Of a stretch of DNA of 64,000 nucleotides, positions 6,951 through 15,578 are shown one piece after another (within the stretch, counting starts at the first letter, position 1; each line of letters opens with the position of its first letter). The DNA is taken from the NCBI RefSeq assembly GCF_014203545.1, contig NZ_JACHJG010000018.1, forward strand, positions 62,001-126,000, written 5' to 3'. The notes beneath the pieces were generated by a model. The model was not told the origin of the DNA, did not search any database, and saw only the letters and a list, made by a program, of their open reading frames with translations. The stretch is from Streptomyces netropsis (GTDB lineage Bacteria; Actinomycetota; Actinomycetes; Streptomycetales; Streptomycetaceae). The position numbers were made by a program, and so were the translations under genes.

Positions 6951-9407
6951 TCACCGCAAGGCGTCCTCGACCGCCTTCGCCAGCGCCACCGCGTCCGCGT
7001 CCGGCAGCGGTGAGCCGTCCTGGCGTGTGAGATAGACCGTGTCCACGGCGTTCGCGCCCAGCGTGGAGACGTGGGCGCTGCGCACCCACACCCCCGCCTC
7101 GTCCAGGGCCCCGCCGATCCGGTGCAGCAGTCCGGGGGCGTCGTGCGCCCGCACTTCCACCACCGTCGCGGCCCGGGAGACGCCCCGGGCCACGCTCACC
7201 CGCGGCGGCGCGTGGCCGACGCCGCGGCGCCGTTTGCCGTAGGCGGCCTCGCGCTCGGCCAGCCGGCCCGCGATGTCCAGGGTGCCCGCCAGGGCCCGCA
7301 CCAGGTCGTTCCGCAGACGGGCCGCCTCGGGGGGCGCGCCGTACTCGGCGGCCACCCGCCAGTTCAGCAGCAGGGCGCTGCCGCCGATGGCGGGGTCCGG
7401 GGCGATCGTGCGCAGTTCCGCCGCGCGGACCGTCAGCCGGTGCAGGGCGAGGACGCCGGCGGTCGCGGGCAGCACGCCCGGCCGGTCGGGGACGGCGACG
7501 GCGAGCTCGATGCCGACGGGCGCCGGGGCATCGGCGCCCGTCGGGTCGTCGGTGCCTTCCGGCCGGGTGCGCAGGACCAGGACCGGGCCGCCCGTGCGCA
7601 GCGCCTCGATCGCCAGCCGTTCCTCCTCCACGGTCGGCGCCGCCGCCTCCGCGCGGCCTTGGGTCACACCGCCCGCGAGGGCGGCGGAGGCACGGCGGAC
7701 CAGGTCGGCGACCAGCGAGGCCCGCCAGGCGCTCCAGGCCGCCGGGCCGGTGGCGAGGGCGTCGGCCTCGGTGAGGGCGTGCAGCAGCTCCAGGGTGTCC
7801 GGGTGCCCGACAGCGTCCGTGACCGAGCGGACGGTGGCCGGGTCGTCGAGGTCGCGGCGGGTGGCGGTCTCGACGAGCAGCAGATGGTGGCGCACGAGGG
7901 TGGCGAGGGTCTCCGTGTCGGCCGGGTCGAAGCCCAGCCGGGGCGCCACCTCCCGGGCGACGGTCTCGCCCGCGACGCTGTGGTCGCCGGGCAGGCCCTT
8001 GCCGAGGTCGTGCAGGAGGGCCGCGACGAGCAGCAGGTCGGGGCGGCCGACGCGGCGGGTGAGGGCGGCGGCCCGGACGGCCGTCTCGACCAGATGCCGG
8101 TCGACGGTCCAGCGGTGGACGGGGTTGCGCTGCGGGCGGCAGCGCACGTGCTCCCACTCGGGCAGGAGCCGGGAGACGATGCCCTCCGCTTCGAGGGCCT
8201 CCCAGACGTCGACCGTGGACTCGCCCGCCCCGAGCAGTGTGACGAGCTGCTCGCGGGCCTCGTCGGGCCACGGCACCGGCAGCGGCCCGGCGCCCGCGAG
8301 GCGGCGTACGGCGTGCCGGGACAGCGGCAGCCCCGCCTGTGCCGCCACGGCCGCCGCGCGCAGCGGCAGGACCGGGTCGCGCTCGGGCCGTGCGGTGCGG
8401 GCGAGCACGGCTTCGCCGTCCTGCTCGACCACGCCTTCCGCCAGCGGTGTGCGCTCGGGCTCCACGAACCCGCCGCGGCCGCCCCGCCCGCCGAGGAGCC
8501 GGCGCAGCCGCGGCCGCCCGGACCGGGCCCGCAGCACGCGTCCCACCTCGCGCCAGGTCACGTCGGCGGCGTACGAGACGGTGCGGGCCGCTTCGTAGAC
8601 CTCGCGCAGCAGCGCGTCCGCGCCGGGCAGCCCGAGACCGGTGGCGACCTGGTGCTGTTCCTGGAGGGCGAGCCGGTCGGTGGCCCGGCCGGTGGTCAGG
8701 TGCAGTGCGTCGCGGGTGTCGAGCAGCCGTGCCCGGGCCTCCTCCAGGCCCTCGCGGGGCGCGTCGGCCAGCCAGGACGCGGCGACGGCCCGCAGCGCGG
8801 TCGCGTCGCGCAGCCCGCCGCGCGCCTCCTTGAGGTCGGGCTCCAGCAGGAACCGCAGCTCTCCCTGGCGGCGGGCCCGCTCCTCCCCCAGCTCGCGCAG
8901 CTCCGGCAGCCGTGCGGGCGCCTGGGCCCGCCAGTCCTCGTAGGCCGCCGTGCGCAGCCCGGCGGTGAGGGCGGGATCGCCGGCGATGTGGCGGGCGTCG
9001 AGGAGGCCGAGGTGGACCTTGAGGTCGCCGGCCGCGGTCTTGCGCGCCTCGGAGGGGGTGCGGACGGAGTGGTCGAGGGCGAGCCCCAGATCCCACACGG
9101 GGTACCAGACGCGGTCGGCGAGCGCCGCGATGGCGGGCGCGTCCGCCGAGCCGTCGTGCAGGAGCAGGACGTCGAGGTCGCTGCGCGGCGACAGCTCGCC
9201 GCGCCCGTAGCCGCCGACGGCCACCAGCGCGACGCCCCGCGCCGCGCCGAGCAGCCCGCCCAGCCACGCGTCGGTGGCGCGCGCGAGCGCGGCGCGGCGC
9301 GGCGGCCCGGCCGGCGCCTCCTCGTGCAGGAGACGCAGCCGGGCCGCCGCGTAGCCACGGGGGTCGGGGCGGCCAGGATCAGCCTCGTCCGTCTTGATCT
9401 CGGTCAA
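6951..9407 (-). CDS. glnD: PII-protein nucleotidyltransferase GlnD
   Basis: Bifunctional enzyme that modifies and demodifies PII according to nitrogen status. In S. coelicolor it adenylylates GlnK rather than uridylylating it. It has a nucleotidyltransferase core VGGYGRGELSPRSDLDVLLLHDG, an HD hydrolase domain (ALLHDLGKGLPGDHS) and two C-terminal ACT domains (DRPGVLPATAGVLAL and DAPGLLHRIGGALDEAG). The TTG start at 9407 (LTEIKTDEADPG) is chosen from GAGGGG nine bases upstream and remembered family alignment, giving 818 aa; a GTG at 9473 overlapping glnK would add 22 residues. Last gene of amtB-glnK-glnD. Confidence 0.93.
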   Translation of the reverse strand: MTEIKTDEADPGRPDPRGYAAARLRLLHEEAPAGPPRRAALARATDAWLGGLLGAARGVALVAVGGYGRGELSPRSDLDVLLLHDGSADAPAIAALADRVWYPVWDLGLALDHSVRTPSEARKTAAGDLKVHLGLLDARHIAGDPALTAGLRTAAYEDWRAQAPARLPELRELGEERARRQGELRFLLEPDLKEARGGLRDATALRAVAASWLADAPREGLEEARARLLDTRDALHLTTGRATDRLALQEQHQVATGLGLPGADALLREVYEAARTVSYAADVTWREVGRVLRARSGRPRLRRLLGGRGGRGGFVEPERTPLAEGVVEQDGEAVLARTARPERDPVLPLRAAAVAAQAGLPLSRHAVRRLAGAGPLPVPWPDEAREQLVTLLGAGESTVDVWEALEAEGIVSRLLPEWEHVRCRPQRNPVHRWTVDRHLVETAVRAAALTRRVGRPDLLLVAALLHDLGKGLPGDHSVAGETVAREVAPRLGFDPADTETLATLVRHHLLLVETATRRDLDDPATVRSVTDAVGHPDTLELLHALTEADALATGPAAWSAWRASLVADLVRRASAALAGGVTQGRAEAAAPTVEEERLAIEALRTGGPVLVLRTRPEGTDDPTGADAPAPVGIELAVAVPDRPGVLPATAGVLALHRLTVRAAELRTIAPDPAIGGSALLLNWRVAAEYGAPPEAARLRNDLVRALAGTLDIAGRLAEREAAYGKRRRGVGHAPPRVSVARGVSRAATVVEVRAHDAPGLLHRIGGALDEAGVWVRSAHVSTLGANAVDTVYLTRQDGSPLPDADAVALAKAVEDALR

Positions 9408-9453
9408 CTCGGGGTTCCCCTCTTCTGGCCCCTCTTCCGGCGCTCGCTCGGGC

Positions 9454-9792
9454 TCAGAGCGCGTCCGGGCCACGGTCTCCGGTCCGGACGCGCACCACCG
9501 TCTCGACCGGGACGACCCAGACCTTGCCGTCGCCGATCTTCCCCGTGCGGGCCGTCTTCACGACGACGTCGACGACGTCCTCGGCGTCGGCGTCCTCCAC
9601 CAGCACCTCTATGCGGATCTTCGGGACGAGGTCGATCTCGTACTCGGCGCCGCGGTAGACCTCGGTGTGGCCGCGCTGCCGGCCGTAGCCGCTGGCCTCG
9701 GTGACGGTCAGGCCCTGGACGCCGAAGGTCCGCAGCGCGTCCTTGATCTCGTCGATCCGGTGCGGCTTGACGACCGCGGTGATGAGCTTCAT
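9454..9792 (-). CDS. glnK: Nitrogen regulatory protein PII (GlnK)
   Basis: A 112-aa trimeric PII signal protein that binds ATP/ADP and 2-oxoglutarate and gates the AmtB channel. The T-loop GHTEVYRGAEY is intact, with the modifiable tyrosine at position 51, and MKLITAVVKPHRIDEIKDAL is the canonical N-terminus. Its ATG overlaps the amtB stop by four bases (ATGA), so the two are coupled. It is followed after 46 bases by glnD. Expression probably follows the GlnR-controlled promoter ahead of amtB. Confidence 0.97.
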   Translation of the reverse strand: MKLITAVVKPHRIDEIKDALRTFGVQGLTVTEASGYGRQRGHTEVYRGAEYEIDLVPKIRIEVLVEDADAEDVVDVVVKTARTGKIGDGKVWVVPVETVVRVRTGDRGPDAL

Positions 9793-11066
9793 GCGTCCAC
9801 CTTCTTGTTCTGCGCCTTGTCGGATGCGGGGGCGGGCGCGGCGGCCCGTGCGGAGGAGACGCCCGCGACCGCGCTGAAGTCGTAGGCGCTCTCGGCGTGG
9901 TAAGCCTGGTCGACGCCGCTGACCTCGTCGTCCTCGGTGGCACGGAAGCCGATCGCCTTGTCGACGCCCTTGGCCAGGAGCCAGGAGACGACGAAGGAGT
10001 ACCCCATCACGGCGAACGCCCCGGCGGCCTGCCGGCCGAGCTGGGTCGCGCCGCCGACACCGTCGGTGGCGAGGACGCCGACGAGGAGGGTGCCAATCAC
10101 GCCGCCGACGAGGTGCACACCGACCACGTCGAGGGAGTCGTCGAAGCCCAGCTTGAACTTGAGGCTGACGGCCCAGGAGCAGACGGCGCCGGCGACGAGT
10201 CCGATGAGGATCGCGCCGAAGGCGTTCACGGCGGCGCCGGCCGGGGTGATCGCGACCAGGCCCGCGACGGCACCGGAGGCCGCGCCGAGGGTGGTGAAGG
10301 CACCGTGCCGGATGCGTTCGTAGACGAGCCAGCCGAGCATCGCGGCACCGGTGGCCACCTGGGTGTTCATCGCCATGTTGGCGGCGACGCCGTTGGCGGC
10401 GAGGGCCGAGCCCGCGTTGAAGCCGAACCAGCCGAACCACAGGAGCGCCGCGCCGAGCATCACCAGCGGCAGGCTGTGCGGCCGCATCGGGTCCTTCTTG
10501 AAGCCGATGCGCTTGCCGACGACGAGGACAGCGGCGAGGGCGCCGACACCGGCGTTGATGTGGACGGCCGTGCCGCCCGCGAAGTCGATCACCTTGAGCT
10601 TGAAGAGCCAGCCGTCGGCCTGCCAGACCCAGTGCGCGACCGGGAAGTAGACGACGGTCACCCAGAGGGTGATGAACAGCGCCCAGGCGCTGAACTTCAC
10701 CCGGTCCGCGAGGGCCCCGCTCATCAGCGCGGGGGTGAGGGCCGCGAACATCAGCTGGAAGAGGGCGAAGGCGAGGACGGGAATGCCTTCCTTGCCGCCC
10801 GTCAGGCTCTCGGGACTGATGCCTTTGAGGCCGATGTGGTCGAAGTTGCCCAGCAGCCCGCCGCCGAGGTCGTCACCGAAGGCGAGCGAGTACCCGTACA
10901 GCACCCAGAGCACCGAGACGATACCGAGCGAGATGAAGGACATCATCAGCATGTTGAGCGTGCTCTTCACCCGCACCATGCCGCCGTAGAAGAAGGCAAG
11001 GCCCGGTGTCATCAGCATCACGAGCGCGGCACTGATCAATACGAATGCGGTATCTGCGCCATTCAA
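9789..11066 (-). CDS. amtB: Ammonium transporter AmtB
   Basis: A 425-aa membrane channel of the Amt/Mep/Rh family, first gene of the amtB-glnK-glnD unit. Eleven or so hydrophobic segments can be read. The pore histidines lie in GGTAVHINAGVGAL and VVGVHLVGGVIGTLLVG, and the N-terminal segment MNGADTAFVLISAALVMLMTPGLAFFYGG is typical. The C-terminal cytoplasmic tail (YDFSAVAGVSSARAAAPAPA) is longer and more alanine-rich than in enterobacteria. A GlnR-type box lies about 90-130 bases upstream. Confidence 0.96.
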   Translation of the reverse strand: MNGADTAFVLISAALVMLMTPGLAFFYGGMVRVKSTLNMLMMSFISLGIVSVLWVLYGYSLAFGDDLGGGLLGNFDHIGLKGISPESLTGGKEGIPVLAFALFQLMFAALTPALMSGALADRVKFSAWALFITLWVTVVYFPVAHWVWQADGWLFKLKVIDFAGGTAVHINAGVGALAAVLVVGKRIGFKKDPMRPHSLPLVMLGAALLWFGWFGFNAGSALAANGVAANMAMNTQVATGAAMLGWLVYERIRHGAFTTLGAASGAVAGLVAITPAGAAVNAFGAILIGLVAGAVCSWAVSLKFKLGFDDSLDVVGVHLVGGVIGTLLVGVLATDGVGGATQLGRQAAGAFAVMGYSFVVSWLLAKGVDKAIGFRATEDDEVSGVDQAYHAESAYDFSAVAGVSSARAAAPAPASDKAQNKKVDA

Positions 11067-11382
11067 TGTCGTCGTCTCCTCGAAGCGGCGACCCGTACAC
11101 CCGTGCGGGCGGGAAATGCGATGGGCCGGTGTGGCCTCGAGGCTGACGCAGCGCGATTTCAGCCGATGCCGTCGATTGTTTCGCGGCAGTGACGAAGGCA
11201 GCCGACGTGTTACACCCCGATGAACCGTGCCCGCACCGATCGGGAACCGCGGGAGCAGCCGCGGTCCAGCGGCGGAAGAGGAGGCCGACCGCGACGACCA
11301 ACCGAAGTGACCTGGCGTGGGGGGAGCCGAGTCGGGCTGTACGGGATGGCCGTCGCGGCCGGGGCTGAGGGGGCCGGAGGGG
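11067..11382. other. amtB upstream region
   Basis: 316 bp between nsdA and amtB, both on the minus strand. It holds the GlnR box (11156-11193). The part from about 11200 to 11380 is GC-rich with no gene I can support. Confidence 0.6.
11156..11193 (-). promoter_or_regulatory. GlnR-type operator upstream of amtB
   Basis: Read on the minus strand: GTCAC, six bases, GAAAC, six bases, CGGCA, six bases, GAAAT. This is the a1-b1-a2-b2 pattern with 11-base periodicity known for the actinobacterial nitrogen regulator GlnR. The first a-b pair matches the consensus and the second is weaker. GlnR would activate amtB-glnK-glnD under nitrogen limitation. Confidence 0.85.
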
Positions 11383-12885
11383 TCAGACCGCGTGGGCGGT
11401 CTCCACGGATTCCGGCAGGTGAACGGCGAGTTGCTCGGTCAGATCGACGACTTCGGCCACATCCCCGAAGTCGCGCACGGCGGTGTCGACGGTCTTGCGC
11501 AGCCGGTTGTTGACCCGCTCCGAGCGCACCTGTTTGGCGATCTTGAGGGCCTTGCCGGCGAGCACCGTGGACTGCTCGGGCTCGCGCTCCATCAGGTGCA
11601 CGGTGGCCATGCCGATGAGGTTGAGCGCATACGACCGCTGGTGTTCCGCGTCCCGCTCGAAGAGCTCGACGGCGGTTTCCATCTTGGGCCGCGCGAGCGA
11701 GGCGTACGTGGGGCTGCGACCGGCCACATAAGCGAGATCCCGGTAGGAATGGGCATTCTCCGCGTTGAGTTCGGCCTCGGAGAAGAAACGGATCCAATCG
11801 GGGTCGCCGTCGCCCGGCACGCAGTCGCCGAAGCAGTCCTCCGCCATGTTCACCGCGCGCTTGCACTTGGCGGGCTGGCCCATATTGGCGTAGGCGCGGG
11901 CCTCCATCGCATACAACATCGCCTGGGTCCGCGCGGTGGCCGTCTCGCGCGAGCCGTACTGCCCGAGGTGGATCAACTCCAGCGCGTCGTCCGGCCGGCC
12001 GAGGTGGATCATCTGGCGGCTCATGCTGGAGAGGATGTACGAACCGAGGGGGCGGTCGCCCGCCTCCTTGGCGGCGTGCAGGGCCAGCACGAAGTACTTC
12101 TGCGCGGTGGGGTGCAGACCGATGTCGTAGCTCATCCAGCCCGCCAGCTCGGCCAGCTCGGCCGCGACCTTGAACAGCCGCTTGGACGTGGCGTCCGACT
12201 GGGGCTCCTGGAGCAGGTCGGTGACCTCGTGGAGCTGCCCGACGACGGCCTTGCGGCGCAGCCCGCCACCGCACTGGGCGTCCCACTGGCGGAACATCAT
12301 GGTCGTCGACTCCAGCAGGTCCAGCTCCGGCTTGGAGAGCTTGGCCCCGCGGCGCCCGCCCTCGGGCACGGCCGGCCGCTCGGGCTCACGGCCCGCCGGG
12401 ATGGGCACCAGCCAGCGCTGCATGGGCTCGATCAGCGCGGGCCCCGCCGACAGGGCGAGCGAGGTGCCGAGGAAGCCGCGCCGCGCCAGCATCAGGTCAC
12501 TGCGCGAGAACTCGCTGATCAGCTCGACTGTCTGGGGCCCCGCCCAGGGCAGGTCCACCCCGGACACGGACGGCGACTGGTGTGCGGCGCGCAGGCCGAT
12601 GTCCTCGACGCCCACCACGCAGCCGAAGCGCTCGGAGAACAACTCGGAGAGGATCTTCGGGATCGGCTCGCGCGGCTGCTCGCCGTCGAGCCAGCGCCGC
12701 ACGCGCGAGGTGTCCGTGCTGATGTGATGGGCACCCAACTGGCGTGCTCTGCGGTTGACTTGCCGAGCCAGCTCACCCTTCGACAGACCACTGCGCAGGA
12801 ACCATGAGCCCAACTGCTCATTGGGGCGCTTGTCGCCCTTGCCAGGCTGGTCGGCTCCACCGATGCCGCTGCCGTTGCCGCCCAC
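11383..12885 (-). CDS. nsdA: NsdA, negative regulator of sporulation and antibiotic production
   Basis: A 500-aa regulator matching, as I recall, S. coelicolor NsdA in length and adjacency to amtB. Loss of NsdA there raises antibiotic output and alters sporulation. The N-terminal 90 residues (SKGELARQVNRRARQLGAHH, DTSRVRRWLDGEQPR) resemble an XRE-like helix-turn-helix. The remainder is TPR-like helical sequence, including AEQHRSYALNLIGMATVH-type repeats. The GTG start at 12885 has GGGGGCG five bases upstream; the longer open frame beyond it is not coding. Confidence 0.9.
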   Translation of the reverse strand: MGGNGSGIGGADQPGKGDKRPNEQLGSWFLRSGLSKGELARQVNRRARQLGAHHISTDTSRVRRWLDGEQPREPIPKILSELFSERFGCVVGVEDIGLRAAHQSPSVSGVDLPWAGPQTVELISEFSRSDLMLARRGFLGTSLALSAGPALIEPMQRWLVPIPAGREPERPAVPEGGRRGAKLSKPELDLLESTTMMFRQWDAQCGGGLRRKAVVGQLHEVTDLLQEPQSDATSKRLFKVAAELAELAGWMSYDIGLHPTAQKYFVLALHAAKEAGDRPLGSYILSSMSRQMIHLGRPDDALELIHLGQYGSRETATARTQAMLYAMEARAYANMGQPAKCKRAVNMAEDCFGDCVPGDGDPDWIRFFSEAELNAENAHSYRDLAYVAGRSPTYASLARPKMETAVELFERDAEHQRSYALNLIGMATVHLMEREPEQSTVLAGKALKIAKQVRSERVNNRLRKTVDTAVRDFGDVAEVVDLTEQLAVHLPESVETAHAV

Positions 12886-13344
12886 TGGAACGCCCCCATC
12901 CGGAACTCTGCTCTGCGCTCGAACCGCCCACAGCATGCCGCCTGTTGCGACTGCTTGTCCGGTGATGCACCATCTCGGCCGGTAATAAACGGTCGCGAGG
13001 CAAGGAGCACCGGGACGGAGCAATGCCTCCGGCATACCCACCGGCGGGTGCGTCTCCGGGGTTCGCGTACCGAAAGTAATCCTACGATCACGGCTTCGGC
13101 GAGAAGAGTCCAGTAATCGCCACCATTCGCCACCCCATCGAATGAACTCCTCCACGTCACAACGCGATTGACTTGACAGGGGAACGATCAGGAGGGGGTG
13201 GGTTGATGCACGCCAGGGCGCGAAGACCGAGCCGCACCACCCGTCGCGCACCGTCGCGCCGCCGCAGAGCAGGCGTCGGCGACCGTACGTGTTCGGGACA
13301 CTCCGAGTCGTAACCATCTGCGAGCACGACCCGTTGGAGGGGGT
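12886..13344. other. Long divergent intergenic region, nsdA / prim-pol protein
   Basis: 459 bp with lower GC than the flanking genes around 12960-13200. It must contain the nsdA promoter and that of the plus-strand prim-pol gene. A TTGACTTGACA stretch at 13171-13181 on the plus strand could be a -35 element, but no matching -10 is obvious. No small gene or hairpin is supported. Confidence 0.5.
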
Positions 13345-14013
13345 ATGGGCTTCACAATCGGCGGCATCCGGGATCTGCGCTCGAGTTCTCGGCGCCGGTG
13401 GCGCGCGTCGGAGTGCGCGACGACGGTAGCGGAGTACACCGGCCTCTGGGGGTGGGACGTGGTGCCCGGCGCCCGGGCGGCCCGCGGCGGGAGCGTGACG
13501 TGTTCGTGCGGCACCGCCGACTGCCCTGCCCCAGGCGCCCATCCGCTCTCGTTCGCCCCACCCGTCCCGGCCGGGGCCACCTTGGACGATGCCACGGCCG
13601 CATGGGCCGAGGTGCCGGGCGCGGCCGTACTGCTGCCCGTGGGCCGCACGTTCGACGTCCTGGAGGTGGCGGAGGCGGCGGGCCGGCACGCGCTGGTGCG
13701 GCTGGAGCGGATGGGGCTGCCGCTCGGCCCGGTGGCCCTCACCCCGCACGGCCGGGCGCTGTTCTTCGTCGCACCGGGCGCCGCCGCCGAACTCCCCCAG
13801 CTGCTCTACCGCATGGGCTGGGACGACGCCCGGCTCGATCTGCGCTGTCTGGGGGCGGGCGACCACATCACCGCCCCGCCCTCCGACTTCGCGGGCCTCG
13901 GTCCGATGCGCTGGCTGCGGCCGCCCGCCCTGGACACCGCGGGCCGGCCCCCGCAGGCCCGGTTGCTGCTGGGCACCCTCGCCTATGTGTGCCACCGCTC
14001 GGCCGCGAGCTGA
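13345..14013 (+). CDS. Prim-pol N-terminal domain protein (bifunctional DNA primase/polymerase family)
   Basis: A 222-aa protein resembling the N-terminal prim-pol domain found in plasmid and phage replication proteins, here without a helicase. The segment SVTCSCGTADCPAPGAHPL has the cysteine/histidine pattern typical of the family, and GAAVLLPVGRTFDVLEVAEAAG and GDHITAPPSD fit the core. GGAGGGGGT just before the ATG supports the start. It is conserved at this locus in streptomycetes, so it is probably a domesticated stand-alone version. Role unknown. Confidence 0.75.
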   Translation: MGFTIGGIRDLRSSSRRRWRASECATTVAEYTGLWGWDVVPGARAARGGSVTCSCGTADCPAPGAHPLSFAPPVPAGATLDDATAAWAEVPGAAVLLPVGRTFDVLEVAEAAGRHALVRLERMGLPLGPVALTPHGRALFFVAPGAAAELPQLLYRMGWDDARLDLRCLGAGDHITAPPSDFAGLGPMRWLRPPALDTAGRPPQARLLLGTLAYVCHRSAAS

Positions 14014-14045
14014 GCGCGGAGTTCCCCCTCGAGTTCACCCCCCAC

Positions 14046-14090
14046 AAGAAAAAAGAGGCCCCGCCACGGACGGATGTCCGTGGCGGGGCC
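14046..14090 (-). terminator. Intrinsic terminator of ftsY
   Basis: A 15-bp stem (left arm 14057-14071, right arm 14076-14090, loop GGAT). Read on the minus strand it is followed by CTCTTTTTTCTTG, a clear U tract. It can also stop the convergent prim-pol transcript. Confidence 0.9.
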
Positions 14091-14132
14091 CTCTCTCATG
14101 GGGTCCCGCCGAACTCAGGAGGGCCCCATGCC

Positions 14133-15368
14133 TCAGTCACCGATGAGGGCGTCGACGAACGCCTCCGGCTCGAACGGCGCGAGGTCGTCCGCCCCCTCGC
14201 CGAGGCCCACCAGCTTCACCGGTACGCCCAGCTCGCGCTGGACCGCGACGACGATGCCGCCCTTGGCGGTGCCGTCCAGCTTGGTCAGGACGATGCCCGT
14301 GATGTTCACGACCTCCGCGAACACCCGCGCCTGGACCAGGCCGTTCTGTCCGGTGGTGGAGTCCAGCACCAGCAGCACCTCGTCCACCGAGCCGTGCTTT
14401 TCGACGACCCGCTTGACCTTGCCCAGCTCGTCCATGAGCCCGGTCTTGGTGTGCAGGCGGCCGGCGGTGTCGATGAGGACGACGTCCGCGCTCTCGGCGA
14501 TGCCCTCCTTGACCGCGTCGAAGGCGATCGACGCCGGGTCGCCGCCCTCGGGCCCGCGGACCGTGCGGGCGCCGACGCGCTCGCCCCAGGTCTGCAGCTG
14601 ATCGGCGGCGGCGGCGCGGAAGGTGTCCGCCGCACCGAGGACGACGGACTTGCCGTCGGCGACGAGCACCCGCGCGAGCTTGCCGGTCGTGGTGGTCTTG
14701 CCGGTGCCGTTCACGCCGACGACCATGACGACGCCGGGCTTCTCCTCGCCGTTCGTTCCCACACCGGGCTCGGTGTGGACACTGCGGTCGAAGTCCGTGC
14801 CGATGAGGGCGAGCAGCTCCTCGCGCAGCAGGTTGCGCAGGTCCTCCGGGGTGCGGGTGCCGAGCACCCGGACCCGCTCGCGCAGCCGCTCGACGAGCTC
14901 CTGCGTCGGCGCGACGCCGACGTCGGCGGTGAGCAGGGTGTCCTCGATCTCCTCCCAGGTGTCCTCGTCGAGGTGCTCGCGGGAGAGCAGGGTGAGCAGT
15001 CCCTTGCCCAGGGAGTTCTGGGAGCGGGAGAGCCTGGCGCGAAGCCGTACGAGCCGACCCGCGGTGGGCTCGGGGACCTCGATCTCGGGGGCGGCCGGCG
15101 CCTCGGGGGCCTCCGGCTCTACGACGGGTGCCTCCGCGGCCGGCGCCTCGGCCGGCGGCAGGTCCACCTCTTCAACGGTCCGGCGCGGCTCCGCGCGCGG
15201 GGTCTCGGCCTCCTCGCCGACGTGTGGCTCGGCGGGCGGCGCGGTGACGGACGGGCTGCTCGGCGGGGCCGGGGGCAGCTGCTTCTTCTTGCGGCTGCTG
15301 ACCACGAGCCCGCTGATCGCGGCGAGCGCGACCACAGCGATGACTACAGCGAGGATGACGATTTCCAT
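14133..15368 (-). CDS. ftsY: Signal recognition particle receptor FtsY
   Basis: Membrane-associated GTPase receptor for SRP, 411 aa. The start MEIVILAVVIAVVALAAISG gives an N-terminal hydrophobic segment (residues 3-22) followed by SRKKK. Next comes an acidic/proline-rich A domain to about residue 110, then the NG domain with VMVVGVNGTGKTTTTGKLA and VLIDTAGRLHTKTGLMDEL. A membrane-spanning N-terminus is usual in actinobacterial FtsY. An in-frame start at 15461 would add 31 residues ahead of the hydrophobic segment and is rejected. Divergent from the NCS1 permease. Confidence 0.96.
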   Translation of the reverse strand: MEIVILAVVIAVVALAAISGLVVSSRKKKQLPPAPPSSPSVTAPPAEPHVGEEAETPRAEPRRTVEEVDLPPAEAPAAEAPVVEPEAPEAPAAPEIEVPEPTAGRLVRLRARLSRSQNSLGKGLLTLLSREHLDEDTWEEIEDTLLTADVGVAPTQELVERLRERVRVLGTRTPEDLRNLLREELLALIGTDFDRSVHTEPGVGTNGEEKPGVVMVVGVNGTGKTTTTGKLARVLVADGKSVVLGAADTFRAAAADQLQTWGERVGARTVRGPEGGDPASIAFDAVKEGIAESADVVLIDTAGRLHTKTGLMDELGKVKRVVEKHGSVDEVLLVLDSTTGQNGLVQARVFAEVVNITGIVLTKLDGTAKGGIVVAVQRELGVPVKLVGLGEGADDLAPFEPEAFVDALIGD

Positions 15369-15578
15369 AACGGACCCAGTATCGGACACGGAGCCGCCGG
15401 GACTACTCCACAAACGGTGGCGCGCGTGTTCGATCTTGGTTGTGAGGACCAAAGCGACCAACCCACCAAAGTTGGAGCAAACTACGGTGGCGTGCGACGA
15501 TGCGACGCGCGTAGAGTCCCCACGTCCCCCTCTGCCCAGGCCTCCCGCCTCGCTTCACCCCGCACGGAGCCCCACCTC

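Noticed and set aside
7071..9704. 877-codon open frame antisense to glnD
   Set aside because: Mirror of glnD codon bias, with Gly/Arg/Pro-rich product and no recognisable domain. The same applies to long frames antisense to smc (19252-22977) and to recG and the FakA-like gene (31767-35693).
12886..13995. Open frame extending nsdA upstream to an 870-residue protein
   Set aside because: The conserved NsdA length (500 aa) and ribosome-binding site fix the start at 12885. The extension has non-coding composition and runs antisense to the prim-pol gene.
13398..15578. Open frame fusing prim-pol-region sequence to the NCS1 permease (over 1200 residues)
   Set aside because: Chance open frame in GC-rich DNA; it is antisense to ftsY before the permease ATG at 15579, which has its own ribosome-binding site.
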